64,000 nt of DNA from Sphingomonas echinoides (GTDB lineage Bacteria > Pseudomonadota > Alphaproteobacteria > Sphingomonadales > Sphingomonadaceae): positions 1 to 64,000 of the forward strand of contig NZ_JAPYKK010000006.1 of assembly GCF_029623395.1 (NCBI RefSeq), given 5' to 3'. Below are positions 16,891-25,595 of the stretch, piece by piece (the first letter of the stretch is position 1; each line of letters begins with the position of its first letter). The position numbers were made by a program, and so were the translations under genes. The notes beneath the pieces were generated by a model. The model was not told the DNA's origin. It did no database searches and saw only the letters and a list, made by a program, of their open reading frames with translations.

Positions 16891-17340
16891 TCAGTCGACC
16901 GGGCGGGTTCGGATCAGCCCGGTCGACACGAACGTCATCACCACCACGTCGTCCTGATTGAGCACCGTCATCTTGCTGCGGTAACTCCCCATCTCCGGAC
17001 GGCTCCGCGATGCACGGGTATCGAGGATCTCGGTTTCACAGCGCAGCGTGTCGCCCGGATAAACCGGCTTGAGCCAGCGCAGCTCGTCGATCCCGGGGGA
17101 GCCCAGCCCGGCTTGCTGGTTCGCCTCCAGATTGGCGACCACCATCGCCATCGTCATCGCGCAGGTATGCCATCCGCTCGCCGACAGCCGCCCGAAGTGG
17201 GTCGTTGCGGCGGCTTCGTCGGAGAGGTGGAACGGCTGCGGATCATAGCGTTCGGCAAACGCCATCACCTCTTCGCGCGTGACCTTATACTCCCCGAACG
17301 CCTGCTTGGTGCCCGGGACGATGTCTTCGAAATACTGCAT
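16891..17340 (-). CDS. MaoC-like dehydratase
   Basis: This ~149-residue single hot-dog protein has the MaoC hydratase signature: FAERYDPQPFHLSDEAAATT followed by FGRLSASGWHTCAMTM, where the Asp and His form the (R)-hydratase dyad. Relatives hydrate enoyl-CoAs or act in the ethylmalonyl-CoA route (mesaconyl-CoA hydratase is longer). The exact substrate is unknown. ATG 17340 (MQYFEDIVPGTKQAF) fits the family, and a GTG at 17355 would add five residues. Confidence 0.85.
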   Translation of the reverse strand: MQYFEDIVPGTKQAFGEYKVTREEVMAFAERYDPQPFHLSDEAAATTHFGRLSASGWHTCAMTMAMVVANLEANQQAGLGSPGIDELRWLKPVYPGDTLRCETEILDTRASRSRPEMGSYRSKMTVLNQDDVVVMTFVSTGLIRTRPVD

Positions 17341-17393
17341 GCCGCGAGTGTTCACCGGTCACCGAGCAAGGGCAAGCGTTGATTTCATGACGG

Positions 17394-18656
17394 TCACCGG
17401 TGCGGTCTTGAACCCCGCAACGCCCCCCGGAACGGTGCATCGTCCCCATCCAGCGTCGTGTCCGCCGGCAACCCGATCAGGTCGCGCAGCAACGGCGCGA
17501 CATCGACATTGTCGAACCCCGCAAGCCCCCCGAGCGGCTTGATCGCGGGGCCGCTGGCGATGAACAGCGCCGCCATCTCGGGCGCCGCCGGGTCGAAGCC
17601 GTGCGTGCCGCCCGACACCGGATGGTCGATCGGCGCGTCTCTGGTCAGCGCGAGCCAGCCGGTTTCGGCAAGGCACACAAAGGCCGGGACGCGCGCGTTC
17701 TGCCCGTAATGGAAGCGTGTCGGGACCTCGCCCTTCCGCCAGCATTGCAGATGATCGTGCGCGCCCAGCAGCGTGCGCGCGACCTCTGTCTCATGCCCCG
17801 GCGCGGGGTTCAGCCCGACATACGGTCCGTCGGTGATCGCCTTGAACGCGCCGGGTGGCAGCATCCGGTCGATCCGCACGACGCGGTCGGCGCTGATCGG
17901 GGCCATCCCATGATCCGCGACGATCACCAGATTGGCGGGCTGTCCCAGCGCCGCCAGCCCGTCGCGCAACCGCCCGATCGCGGTATCCACGTCCCGGACT
18001 GCGGCAGTGACGTGGCGATCGGCGGGGCCGTACTTGTGGCCGGCGCTGTCGACCGCATCGAAATACAGCGTGAGGAAGTGCGGGCGCGTCGCCGCCGGGC
18101 GGCGGAGCCAGTCGATGATCGAATCCACCCGTTGGCGCGCGTCGACCGCATGCGCATATTGCTGCCAGTCGTCGGGGCGGATTCCGTTGAAGTCGACGTT
18201 CGACCCCGGCCAGAACATCGTCGCGCTGCGGATCCCGGCCTTTTCGGCGGTGACCCACAGCGGTTCGGCTTGCGTCCACCAGAACGGGTCGTCGGTCTGC
18301 ATCGTGAAGACCTCGCCCGGGCGCCGCGCGTCCTCCATGCGGTTGCCGACGATCCCGTTGCGATCGGGCCGCAGCCCGGTGACCAGGGTGTAATGGTTCG
18401 GAAAGGTCACCGACGGAAACGACGGGCGCATCGCCGCGCTGATGCCACTCGCGGCGAGCGCGTCGAGGTTGGGCGTGACGCCCCGGTCGCGATAATCGGG
18501 GCGGAAACCGTCGATCGAGATGAGGATCGTCATCGGTGCGCGCGCCGCCTCCACCGCAACCTTGGGCTCCCGCGGCGGCGCGTTGACCGGCGCCGTGGCG
18601 CAGGCTTGCAAGGCGGCGCACAGCGCCGTGGCGATAATACGGGTAGGCCAACGCAT
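17394..18656 (-). CDS. Secreted nucleotide pyrophosphatase/phosphodiesterase (ENPP-like)
   Basis: This 420-residue protein belongs to the alkaline-phosphatase superfamily. After a signal peptide (ALCAALQACATA, possibly lipidated at the Cys), ILISIDGFRPDYRDRGVTPN gives the first metal-binding Asp. PSVTFPNHYTLVTGLRPDRN carries the nucleophilic Thr, and VIVADHGMAP supplies the DH metal ligands. Family members cleave phosphodiester or pyrophosphate bonds in nucleotides or phospholipids in the periplasm. Substrate not predictable. It starts at ATG 18656 and is 42 nt from the downstream end of its divergently arranged neighbour's stop. Confidence 0.9.
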   Translation of the reverse strand: MRWPTRIIATALCAALQACATAPVNAPPREPKVAVEAARAPMTILISIDGFRPDYRDRGVTPNLDALAASGISAAMRPSFPSVTFPNHYTLVTGLRPDRNGIVGNRMEDARRPGEVFTMQTDDPFWWTQAEPLWVTAEKAGIRSATMFWPGSNVDFNGIRPDDWQQYAHAVDARQRVDSIIDWLRRPAATRPHFLTLYFDAVDSAGHKYGPADRHVTAAVRDVDTAIGRLRDGLAALGQPANLVIVADHGMAPISADRVVRIDRMLPPGAFKAITDGPYVGLNPAPGHETEVARTLLGAHDHLQCWRKGEVPTRFHYGQNARVPAFVCLAETGWLALTRDAPIDHPVSGGTHGFDPAAPEMAALFIASGPAIKPLGGLAGFDNVDVAPLLRDLIGLPADTTLDGDDAPFRGALRGSRPHR

Positions 18657-18698
18657 GCCCCGCCCTAGCGCGGCAACAGTGTCACAACCATGACGGTT

Positions 18699-20288
18699 TC
18701 ATCGCGCGAGCGACACTTTTGCAAACAGGCTGAGGCTGACCGGGAAGCGTCCATAGGCCGCGTCGAGCACCCTCGGTTTGGCATAGATGCCGACCGCGCC
18801 GCCCACCGCCAGATCCAGCGGCCCGACCAGCGGCAAACGGTAGGCATAGCCCCCCTCGAGCTTGCCGACCCGGAACTTCCGGTCGTGCAACGGACTTGCC
18901 GGATCGGGAAACAGCTCGTCATTCGCAACGCTTTCCCCACGCCCGAACAGCGTATCGTGCCGGTTGACGTCCCAATTCACCTCCGCGAGCCAGGCGCTCA
19001 ACACGCGCCCCGGCAGCTTGTGCTTGGCGGAATAGGCGAGCAGCGTGGCGACCCCGCCGCGCGCATATTGCACGCTCGCGGTGGTGCGCGCTTCGTTGCG
19101 GAAGGCTTCCAGCTGCTCCGGGCTCTTGAGCCGTCCGTGGCTCGCCTGCACCGCCCAGGCGGGGGAGGGGGTCCAGGTCGCGCGGACGCTCCACGAATCG
19201 AGCGATGGGCGTTCGATCGCCCAGCGATACTGGTCGGGCTCGCGCCCGCGAAACGCCGATGCCTCGATCTGCCAGCGCGGCGCGGCATAGCCCGCGGTGA
19301 CGACACCGTAGGCGATGTGCGTGCTGTCGAACCAATGGTGCGTGATCGGCGCCATCGGCTCATAGGTGGCGGAGGCACGGTGCATGAACGCCGACGGCCC
19401 GAGCGCGGGTTCGGCGACCGGGCCGCCATAGAGGAACACAGCACCCTTGCCCGCATCGACATCGACGCGCGCGGCGAGTTCCATGAACAGGTCATGCGGA
19501 TGCTGCCGGTCGATCAGCGGGTTGACCCCGTCGGCGGTCTCGCCGGTCGCGAACAAATTGGGATAGCCGGCTTTGCCGATCAGCGGTTCGAGGCTCATCA
19601 TCGTGCGCAGCTGCAACCGCGCGCCGGTCCCGAGATCGCGCGCGGCGGACAGCATCGCCATCGATTCGACGAACGCCATGTTGGCGCCGCGCGGGCCGCC
19701 CTGATCGGTATAGGTGCCCCACACATAGCCGTGGAGCATCACCCCCCAGTCGCCCAGCATCAGATGCTCGCCCAGCATCTGCCCGGCATTGCCGGGGTTG
19801 CGCGACGTGCCCGAACCTTCGCCATAAGCGCCGTCGAACGGGAGCATGGTCATGCCGGCCATGTCGTGCCCGGCAGGCATGGCGTGCGCGGCGTGGTCCA
19901 TCGCGGGTTGCTCTGGTGAAGCGGTCGCTTGCCCTTCCATCCGGGGTTCGGTCGTCGTTTCCATCGGCATTGCGTGCCCCGCGTGCGGATCGACGGTCTC
20001 CCGCCCGATCGGCTCGGGCTGAGGGGCTGTAGAGGTGCCCATGGGCATGTCGTGTCCCGCGTGCGGATCGACGCTCTGCGACGGTGCGTCGGCCTTTGCC
20101 GCAGCAGCGCGCGGCGCCGAACGGGAAACGGGGTGCGTGTTGGCGGATTTGGGCTTGGCCTTCGGCTTTGGCTTGGGCGCGTCCATCTTCATGCCGGGCA
20201 TCATCCCGGGCATTGCATGTTGCGCGTGCGCCGCGGACGGCAACAGCGCGGCCACGGCACAGGCCGTGACCAGCAGGGGTCGGTTCAT
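18699..20288 (-). CDS. His/Met-rich envelope protein, possibly copper-related
   Basis: This 529-residue protein starts MNRPLLVTACAVAALLPSAAHA, a signal peptide. Residues ~23–150 are low-complexity and metal-ligand rich: MPGMMPGMKM, a Lys/Pro stretch, and two copies of VDPHAGH-x-MPM spaced about 30 residues apart. The remaining ~380 residues alternate polar and hydrophobic positions, as in an outer-membrane β-barrel or β-rich protein (GVMLHGYVWGTYTD, RKFRVGKLEGGYAYRLPLVG). Such His/Met repeats are known from copper-handling proteins, so a copper role is inferred only. The DUF2946-like gene lies just upstream. The start is ATG 20288. Confidence 0.65.
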   Translation of the reverse strand: MNRPLLVTACAVAALLPSAAHAQHAMPGMMPGMKMDAPKPKPKAKPKSANTHPVSRSAPRAAAAKADAPSQSVDPHAGHDMPMGTSTAPQPEPIGRETVDPHAGHAMPMETTTEPRMEGQATASPEQPAMDHAAHAMPAGHDMAGMTMLPFDGAYGEGSGTSRNPGNAGQMLGEHLMLGDWGVMLHGYVWGTYTDQGGPRGANMAFVESMAMLSAARDLGTGARLQLRTMMSLEPLIGKAGYPNLFATGETADGVNPLIDRQHPHDLFMELAARVDVDAGKGAVFLYGGPVAEPALGPSAFMHRASATYEPMAPITHHWFDSTHIAYGVVTAGYAAPRWQIEASAFRGREPDQYRWAIERPSLDSWSVRATWTPSPAWAVQASHGRLKSPEQLEAFRNEARTTASVQYARGGVATLLAYSAKHKLPGRVLSAWLAEVNWDVNRHDTLFGRGESVANDELFPDPASPLHDRKFRVGKLEGGYAYRLPLVGPLDLAVGGAVGIYAKPRVLDAAYGRFPVSLSLFAKVSLAR

Positions 20289-20346
20289 CAAAAGTCCTTC
20301 GCGAAACGATACGGTCGCCGCGCGCGCTGTCAGCGCGCGCAGTACG

Positions 20347-20718
20347 TCAGACCGTTGGTCGCGGAGGGGGCAGGATCGGGGGGGCGCTGAGCCCCGCTGG
20401 GAACGCGCTTGCAATGATCGCACGGCGAACCGCGCCGTAAGCGACGGGCGCCGTCATCGGGCGTGGTGCGATCGATGCGGGCGGGATGCACCCGATGCAC
20501 ATGTGCGGCACGACGCCGCGTTCGTCGGAAGCGGGCACGCCGTGATGCGGGGCTTGATGGCCCGCATGCATCATCGCCATTGCGGGCGGCACCACTGGCG
20601 CATCATGGCACGGCGCGTTCGCCAGCGCCGGAAAGGCGAAGGCGAGCAGCAACAGCGCAAGGATCATCCGGGCGAACACGCGCGCACTAGTACGCGCGCC
20701 GTGCCCGCCCGGCAACAT
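20347..20718 (-). CDS. Small DUF2946-like membrane/exported protein
   Basis: This ~123-residue protein has an N-terminal hydrophobic stretch (MILALLLLAFAFPALANA), a His/Met-rich middle (AMAMMHAGHQAPHHG) and a conserved-looking HMCIGCIPP cysteine pair. Together these resemble DUF2946 proteins that often sit next to copper-uptake or copper-resistance genes. ATG 20718 overlaps the ychF stop by one base (TGATG). An internal ATG at 20667 is an alternative that leaves a shorter n-region. It precedes the His/Met-rich envelope protein by 58 nt, and the two probably form one unit. Confidence 0.65.
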   Translation of the reverse strand: MLPGGHGARTSARVFARMILALLLLAFAFPALANAPCHDAPVVPPAMAMMHAGHQAPHHGVPASDERGVVPHMCIGCIPPASIAPRPMTAPVAYGAVRRAIIASAFPAGLSAPPILPPPRPTV

Positions 20719-21818
20719 CACACGTTGAAGCGGAAATTGAGCACGTCGCCGTCGTGGACGACATACTCCTTGCCTTCCTGCCGCAGCTTGCCCGCGTCGC
20801 GCGCACCGGTTTCGCCGCCCAGCGCGATATAGTCGTCAAAGGCGATCGTCTCGGCGCGGATGAAGCCGCGCTCGAAATCGGTGTGGATCTCGCCTGCCGC
20901 CTGCGGGGCCTTGGCGCCGGCATGGACGGTCCAGGCACGCGCTTCCTTCGGGCCGACCGTGAAGAAGGTCAGCAGCGAGAGCAATTTGTACCCGGCGCGG
21001 ATGACGCGCGCGAGCCCGGTTTCCTCGAGCCCCAGTTCGCTGAGGAACTCACCGCGTTCCGCGGCGTCCATCGTCGCGATTTCGGCCTCGATCGCGGCGG
21101 AGACGACGACCGCCTGCGCGCCCTCGGCCTTGGCCTTTTCGAATACGCGCGCGGACTGGCTGTTGCCCTCGGCGGCGCTCGCCTCCTCGACGTTGCAGAC
21201 GTAGAGCACCGGCTTGGCGGTGAGCAGCTGCGCCTGGGCGAACACGCGCGCCTCATCCTCGTCCTTCGGCACGGTCAGCCGCGCGGGCTTGCCTTCGCGG
21301 AGTAGTTCGAGCGCCTGGCCGAGCACGGCCGCGCCGATCTTGGCTTCCTTGTCGCCCTGCGTCGCCTTCTTGGCGAGGTTGGGGACGCGCTTCTCGAGGC
21401 TTTCCAGGTCGGACAGCATCAGCTCGGTCTCGACCGTCTCGGCGTCGGCGATCGGGTCGACCTTGCCCTCGACGTGCGTGACGTCGTCATCCTCGAAGCA
21501 GCGCAGCACGTGGACGATCGCATCGACCTCGCGGATGTTGCCGAGGAACTGGTTGCCGAGCCCTTCGCCCTTCGACGCGCCGCGCACCAGCCCGGCGATA
21601 TCGACGAACCCGAGCTGCGTCTCGATGATCTTGGCCGACCCGGCGACCGCAGCCAGCTTCGACAGCCGGTCGTCGGGCACGCCGACGTTCCCGACGTTGG
21701 GCTCGATCGTGCAGAACGGGTAATTGGCAGCCTGCGCCGCAGCGGTCTGCGTCAGCGCATTGAACAGCGTGGACTTGCCGACATTCGGCAGCCCGACGAT
21801 CCCACAGCGAAATCCCAT
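20718..21818 (-). CDS. ychF: Redox-regulated ATPase YchF (Obg-like)
   Basis: This 366-residue P-loop NTPase binds ribosomes and hydrolyses ATP. The G1 motif GLPNVGKSTLFNAL starts the protein. G3 is VDIAGLVRGASKGEGLGNQF, and G4 is altered to CNVEE, the NxxE form that gives ATP rather than GTP specificity. A C-terminal TGS domain includes FERGFIRAETIAFDDYIALG. The start is ATG 21818 (MGFRCGIVGLP). Upstream frame to 21905 is not credible. It is separated by ~190 nt from the divergent gene at 22008. Confidence 0.96.
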   Translation of the reverse strand: MGFRCGIVGLPNVGKSTLFNALTQTAAAQAANYPFCTIEPNVGNVGVPDDRLSKLAAVAGSAKIIETQLGFVDIAGLVRGASKGEGLGNQFLGNIREVDAIVHVLRCFEDDDVTHVEGKVDPIADAETVETELMLSDLESLEKRVPNLAKKATQGDKEAKIGAAVLGQALELLREGKPARLTVPKDEDEARVFAQAQLLTAKPVLYVCNVEEASAAEGNSQSARVFEKAKAEGAQAVVVSAAIEAEIATMDAAERGEFLSELGLEETGLARVIRAGYKLLSLLTFFTVGPKEARAWTVHAGAKAPQAAGEIHTDFERGFIRAETIAFDDYIALGGETGARDAGKLRQEGKEYVVHDGDVLNFRFNV

Positions 21819-22007
21819 GATGGTCCTTGAAGCGCAATTTTGAAGAGGAAGCCCGGGCGATAGGGCTTCGCGCGGCGAAACGCCAGCATGTCGCACGCAC
21901 GGCATGTTTCGGCGGAACCAACCTTCCGGTCAAACGATTGATTTGCATCAGCTTGTCCGCCCTTTTCGGGTCGGACTTTGCGGGATTATCACGCGGGGAC
22001 GGTGTAA

Positions 22008-22643
22008 ATGCGGGGACCATCGGTCTGGTATGTTGGTCTGGGGTTCGTGCTGACGTCGTCCGCCGCCATCGCGGCGCCGTCACCGCGGTTCAAGGCAATC
22101 GTGCTGCCGATGCAGGCGGCAGCCCCCGCCGAGGGGATCAATGCGTCCGTTGGATCCGGCGTTCTCGCAGGCGGGGCGGGGGAAACGGCTTTGGGGCATG
22201 ATGCCGCACGGCCACCCTACGATCTGCGGCTCGTGCAGCGCGACGACGACAGCCTCAAGACCACGCTCAAACGCCGCTTTCGGGCACGCGGGACCGGGAT
22301 GCGCGATGCCTATGTCGACGGCGACAGCGGTCTGCGCATGTCGATCGGCAACAGCTACCACATGACGTACCGCGCGACCTCGCGGATGCCCGGATCGCGC
22401 GGCGCGGCGCGCCGCGGATCGAACGTGGTCAATTTGCGCGACGGGTTCGAGGGGTACGCCCCGGTCGCGCTCGCGGGCTACGACCGGTTCGTCAGCGACC
22501 GGATGAAGATCGGCGTAGAGGGCGGGATGATGATCGGTCGCTCGACCGCAATGTATGCCGACGAGACGATGCCCGGCGCGGGCAGCACCGACCGCACCGC
22601 GCGCAACCCGGTCGCCGACGTGGTGATGACCTACGCGTTCTGA
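22008..22643 (+). CDS. Exported protein of unknown function (211 aa)
   Basis: The N-terminus MRGPSVWYVGLGFVLTSSAA then IAAPSPR is a signal peptide. The mature part contains RAGDGDSGLRMSIG-like polar segments (actual: DGDSGLRMSIGNSYHMTYRA) and ends in VADVVMTYAF. A terminal aromatic residue after alternating residues suggests an outer-membrane β-barrel-like end. I do not recognise a family. It converges with the TIGR02466-type gene, and a GC hairpin lies between them. Confidence 0.7.
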   Translation: MRGPSVWYVGLGFVLTSSAAIAAPSPRFKAIVLPMQAAAPAEGINASVGSGVLAGGAGETALGHDAARPPYDLRLVQRDDDSLKTTLKRRFRARGTGMRDAYVDGDSGLRMSIGNSYHMTYRATSRMPGSRGAARRGSNVVNLRDGFEGYAPVALAGYDRFVSDRMKIGVEGGMMIGRSTAMYADETMPGAGSTDRTARNPVADVVMTYAF

Positions 22644-22644
22644 G

Positions 22645-22664
22645 GGGGGCGTTCCGGCGCCCCC
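22645..22664. terminator. GC hairpin between convergent genes
   Basis: GGGGGCG (22645–22651) and CGCCCCC (22658–22664) enclose a six-base loop right after the stop at 22643 and just before the end of the opposite gene. There is no T tract on either side, so it may only impede exonucleases. Confidence 0.4.
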
Positions 22665-22670
22665 GCCAGA

Positions 22671-23279
22671 TCACGACCAGCGGTAATTGAAGCTGATGCT
22701 GATCCGCTCGCTCTTGGCAAAGCTCGGCGCGACTTCGTGGCGCAGCCAGCTCTCCCACAGGAACACGCTGCCCGCCGCGGGCTCGACATAGACGAAGCTG
22801 CGCTGCTCCTCGGCCGCATCGGGAAGGCGCGGTGGCGCGGCCATCATCATCGGCAACCGCGGATCCTCGAGCTTCAACGCGCCCGATCCTTCAGGCACCG
22901 CGATATAGACCGTGCCCGACACCACGCTGTGCGGATGGACGTGCCCCGAATGCGTCCCGCCCGGCTTCATCACGTTGACCCACAGGCTGTCGAGCTTGAG
23001 CTTCCCGCCCTGCAAGTCGAACGCGCACGCTTCCGCAAACTTCGCGACATGCTTGTTGAGCAGTTTGACCAGATCCGCGAACGCCGGGTCGCGCATCGGC
23101 AAGTCGTTGAGCGACGCATAGGAGGTATAGCCGCGATAGCCATGCGCCTTCGACCAGGTCCGCCCCGCGCGATCCTCTTCCGACAGCAACCGGCACGACC
23201 GGTCGAGATCCGCGACGAGCGCCGCATCCTTGAGCTTCGCGTCGTAAAAGGGCGTTGCGAACAACGAGCGGACGGTCAT
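22671..23279 (-). CDS. TIGR02466-type 2-oxoglutarate/Fe(II) oxygenase-like protein
   Basis: This 202-residue protein starts MTVRSLFATPFYDAKLKDAA and has KPGGTHSGHVHPHSVVSGTV near residue 110. Later comes VYVEPAAGSVFLWESWLRHE followed by VAPS and ISISFNYRW, the layout of the TIGR02466 family, related to prolyl-hydroxylase-like dioxygenases. The HxH and C-terminal H/R residues are candidate iron and 2-oxoglutarate ligands. Substrate unknown. Its ATG at 23279 overlaps the pth stop (ATGA), so it is translationally coupled to pth. Confidence 0.82.
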   Translation of the reverse strand: MTVRSLFATPFYDAKLKDAALVADLDRSCRLLSEEDRAGRTWSKAHGYRGYTSYASLNDLPMRDPAFADLVKLLNKHVAKFAEACAFDLQGGKLKLDSLWVNVMKPGGTHSGHVHPHSVVSGTVYIAVPEGSGALKLEDPRLPMMMAAPPRLPDAAEEQRSFVYVEPAAGSVFLWESWLRHEVAPSFAKSERISISFNYRWS

Positions 23280-23851
23280 TTGCGGTCTCCAAGCCTGAGC
23301 GCGACGTCGCTCATGAATCTCTGGTCGTCGCCCGCCGCAAGCCACGATGCCTCCGCCGCGATCGCGCCGAGCACGTCGCTGAGCGGGTCCATCTCGGCCT
23401 TGGCGTAATTGCCGAGCACATAGGGCGACACCTTGTCCTTGTGGCCGGGATGCCCGATCCCGATCCGCACGCGGCGGAAGTCTTCGCCGATATGCTGCGC
23501 GGTCGAGCGGATGCCGTTATGCCCGGCCGCACCGCCGCCGGTCTTCACCTTGACGCGAAACGGGTCGAGATCGAGCTCGTCATAGAAGACCGTGACGTCG
23601 GCGGGGGTGAGTTTGTAGAAGCGCATCGCCTCGCCGATGCTGCGGCCGCTTTCGTTCATGAAGGTCGCGGGCTTGAGCAGCAGGATCTTCTCGCTGCCGA
23701 TCCGGCCGTCCTGCGTCCAGCCCTGGAACGCCTTCTTCACGCTGCCGAAGCCGTGCATCTCGGCGATCGTGTCGACCGCCATGAACCCGACATTATGCCG
23801 GTTGAGCGCATAGTGCGCACCGGGATTCCCGAGACCGGCCCAGAGTTGCAT
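23276..23851 (-). CDS. pth: Peptidyl-tRNA hydrolase
   Basis: This 191-residue enzyme releases tRNA from stalled peptidyl-tRNAs. It begins MQLWAGLGNPGAHYALNRHN, with the catalytic His in NRHNVGF near residue 20. KPATFMNESGRSIGEAMRFY near residue 65 and VFYDELDLDPFRVKVKTGGG then AAGHNGIRS complete the active-site set. It lies downstream of rplY on the same strand, the usual rplY–pth order, but a strong terminator separates them. Confidence 0.96.
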   Translation of the reverse strand: MQLWAGLGNPGAHYALNRHNVGFMAVDTIAEMHGFGSVKKAFQGWTQDGRIGSEKILLLKPATFMNESGRSIGEAMRFYKLTPADVTVFYDELDLDPFRVKVKTGGGAAGHNGIRSTAQHIGEDFRRVRIGIGHPGHKDKVSPYVLGNYAKAEMDPLSDVLGAIAAEASWLAAGDDQRFMSDVALRLGDRK

Positions 23852-23881
23852 GTCGTGTTCTGCCTGCCCTCATTCTCTCGT

Positions 23882-23904
23882 CCCGTTCGTTTCGAGCGAA
23901 CGGG
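23882..23904. repeat. Short palindrome CCCGTTCG…CGAACGGG
   Basis: Perfect 8-bp arms 23882–23889 and 23897–23904 surround a seven-base loop. It belongs to the GTTCG-type intergenic palindromes also seen near 3845 and lies between the rplY terminator and pth. Confidence 0.55.
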
Positions 23905-23931
23905 CAGGAAGACGCTGAAGAGTGAATTCGT

Positions 23932-23977
23932 AAAAAAGGGACAGCCTGCCGGACGCACGCGCCGCAGACTGTCCCCC
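23932..23977 (-). terminator. Intrinsic terminator of rplY
   Basis: On the minus strand GGGACAG (complement of 23969–23975) pairs with CTGTCCC (complement of 23938–23944). An inner TGCGG/CCGGCA stem lies between them, and six T residues follow (23932–23937). It begins 43 nt after the rplY stop. Confidence 0.9.
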
Positions 23978-24019
23978 TTTCCCGTCCCTCTCCGCATAAG
24001 CCGGAAAGGGCGCTCGGGC

Positions 24020-24700
24020 TTACTCGCCCTTGTCGTCCTCGGCAGCGGCTTCGCTCGCTGCTTCGGCTTCGGCTTCAGACGACTGCGCTTCGGCAACCGC
24101 TGCTTCCAGTTCCTCGTCCGCTGCGGTCGGGACCGTCGGCGGCACGATCGTGGCGATCGCGAAGTCGCGGTCGGCGATCGACGGCTCGACGCCCTTGGGC
24201 AGCTTCACGTCGGAAATGTGAATCGATGCGCCGACTTCGAGGCCTGCGAGCGAGATGGTGATCTCGCCGGGGATCTCGGCTGCGTCGCAGACGACTTCGA
24301 TTTCGTGACGCGTGACGTTGAGCACGCCGCCGTCCTTCTTGATGCCGGGGGCTTCGTCTTCATCAGTGAAGACGACCGGAACCGCGACGGTGACGGTCGA
24401 ATGCGCGCCGATCCGCAGGAAGTCGACATGGACCGGACGCTCGGTGACGACGTCGAAGGTGACGTCCTTCGGCAGGGTGCGAACCTGGTTGCCACCGGCG
24501 TCGAGCATGACGACCGAATTCATGAAGTGACCCGTGTTGAGCAGACGCATCAGCGCCTTTTCCTCGACGTGGATCGACAGGGGTTCCTGCTTGTTGCCGT
24601 AGATTACGGCGGGGACGCGGCCTTCACGACGAAGCAAACGGGAGGCTCCCTTGCCAACCTGTTCGCGCGTCTCGGCTGCGAGCGTCATCTGTTCGCTCAT
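24020..24700 (-). CDS. rplY: 50S ribosomal protein L25 (Ctc form)
   Basis: This 226-residue protein binds 5S rRNA. The N-terminal L25 domain has [20 protein letters not shown] followed by AVIYGNK. The longer Ctc-type β domain follows ([36 protein letters not shown]). It ends in an acidic Ala/Glu-rich tail from about residue 190. The start is ATG 24700 ([12 protein letters not shown]). The frame extending upstream overlaps modC on the same strand and is rejected. Expression ends at the terminator at 23932–23977. Confidence 0.96.
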   Translation of the reverse strand: MSEQMTLAAETREQVGKGASRLLRREGRVPAVIYGNKQEPLSIHVEEKALMRLLNTGHFMNSVVMLDAGGNQVRTLPKDVTFDVVTERPVHVDFLRIGAHSTVTVAVPVVFTDEDEAPGIKKDGGVLNVTRHEIEVVCDAAEIPGEITISLAGLEVGASIHISDVKLPKGVEPSIADRDFAIATIVPPTVPTAADEELEAAVAEAQSSEAEAEAASEAAAEDDKGE

Positions 24701-24821
24701 TGCAATGCTCCGAAATACTGGAAGTGGTGTCTCCGGCCAAGCCTCCAGGGATGACCCTGACCGAAGCGCGAGCGCATAGGCGAAGACGGCGCAAAAGGCA
24801 AGATGAGCGCGTGGCCGGGTG

Positions 24822-25595
24822 TCAGCGGTCGATCGACAGCGTGATCGTGTCGCCCGGGCCGATTGCGGAAGACGGCACCCGCAGCAGCACCCCCGTTTCG
24901 TCGCGCCCGACCACTTGCGCGCTGACAGGCGCACCGCCGACGATGGCGGCATCGCCACGCGCGACGACGCGCCCCTGCTCCAGCAGCACGACATGGTCGG
25001 CGACCGCGCGAACTTCGTCCGGACTGTGCGTGACATACAGCATCGGCAGCGCGAAATCCGCCTTGAGCCGCGCGATATAGGCCAGGATCTCCGCCTTGCG
25101 CCCGCCGTCCAGCGCCGCGAGCGGCTCGTCGAGCAACAGGAGTTCGGGCTGGCTGAGCAGTGCGCGACCCAGCGCGACCCGCTGGCGTTCGCCACCAGAC
25201 AAGTCGCGCACGCCGCGCGTCAGCAGGTGTCCGATGTCGAGCACCGCGACGACATGGTCGAACCCGATCCGGTGCGGCCTGGGCGCCCGCTTCAGGCCGT
25301 AGCGCAGGTTCGCCTCGACACGCAGGTGCGGGAACAGTCGGGCGTCCTGGAACACCCAGCCGATCCGTCGCGCCCGCGGCGGGACGTTGATCGCTTCGGC
25401 ACTGTCGAACAGCACATGCTCGCCCAGCACGATTCGCCCGGTGTCGATCGTGGTCATCCCGGCGATCGCGGCGAGCGTCGTGCTCTTGCCCGCACCGGAA
25501 GGCCCGAACAGCGCGGTCACGCCGTCCGCGGGTCCGTCGAACGCGACGTCGAGGCTGAAAGCGCCGACGCGCTGCTGGATCGCGATCGAGATCAT
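24822..25595 (-). CDS. modC: Molybdate ABC transporter ATP-binding protein
   Basis: This 257-residue ATPase powers molybdate import. Walker A is GPSGAGKST near residue 33, the ABC signature is [16 protein letters not shown] and Walker B is [14 protein letters not shown]. The C-terminal segment ending [11 protein letters not shown] is a short Mop/TOBE-like region, shorter than the E. coli ModC regulatory domain. Its ATG (25595) overlaps the modB stop (ATGA), giving a modABC operon. Regulation is likely through the ModE-like palindrome at modA. Confidence 0.95.
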   Translation of the reverse strand: MISIAIQQRVGAFSLDVAFDGPADGVTALFGPSGAGKSTTLAAIAGMTTIDTGRIVLGEHVLFDSAEAINVPPRARRIGWVFQDARLFPHLRVEANLRYGLKRAPRPHRIGFDHVVAVLDIGHLLTRGVRDLSGGERQRVALGRALLSQPELLLLDEPLAALDGGRKAEILAYIARLKADFALPMLYVTHSPDEVRAVADHVVLLEQGRVVARGDAAIVGGAPVSAQVVGRDETGVLLRVPSSAIGPGDTITLSIDR

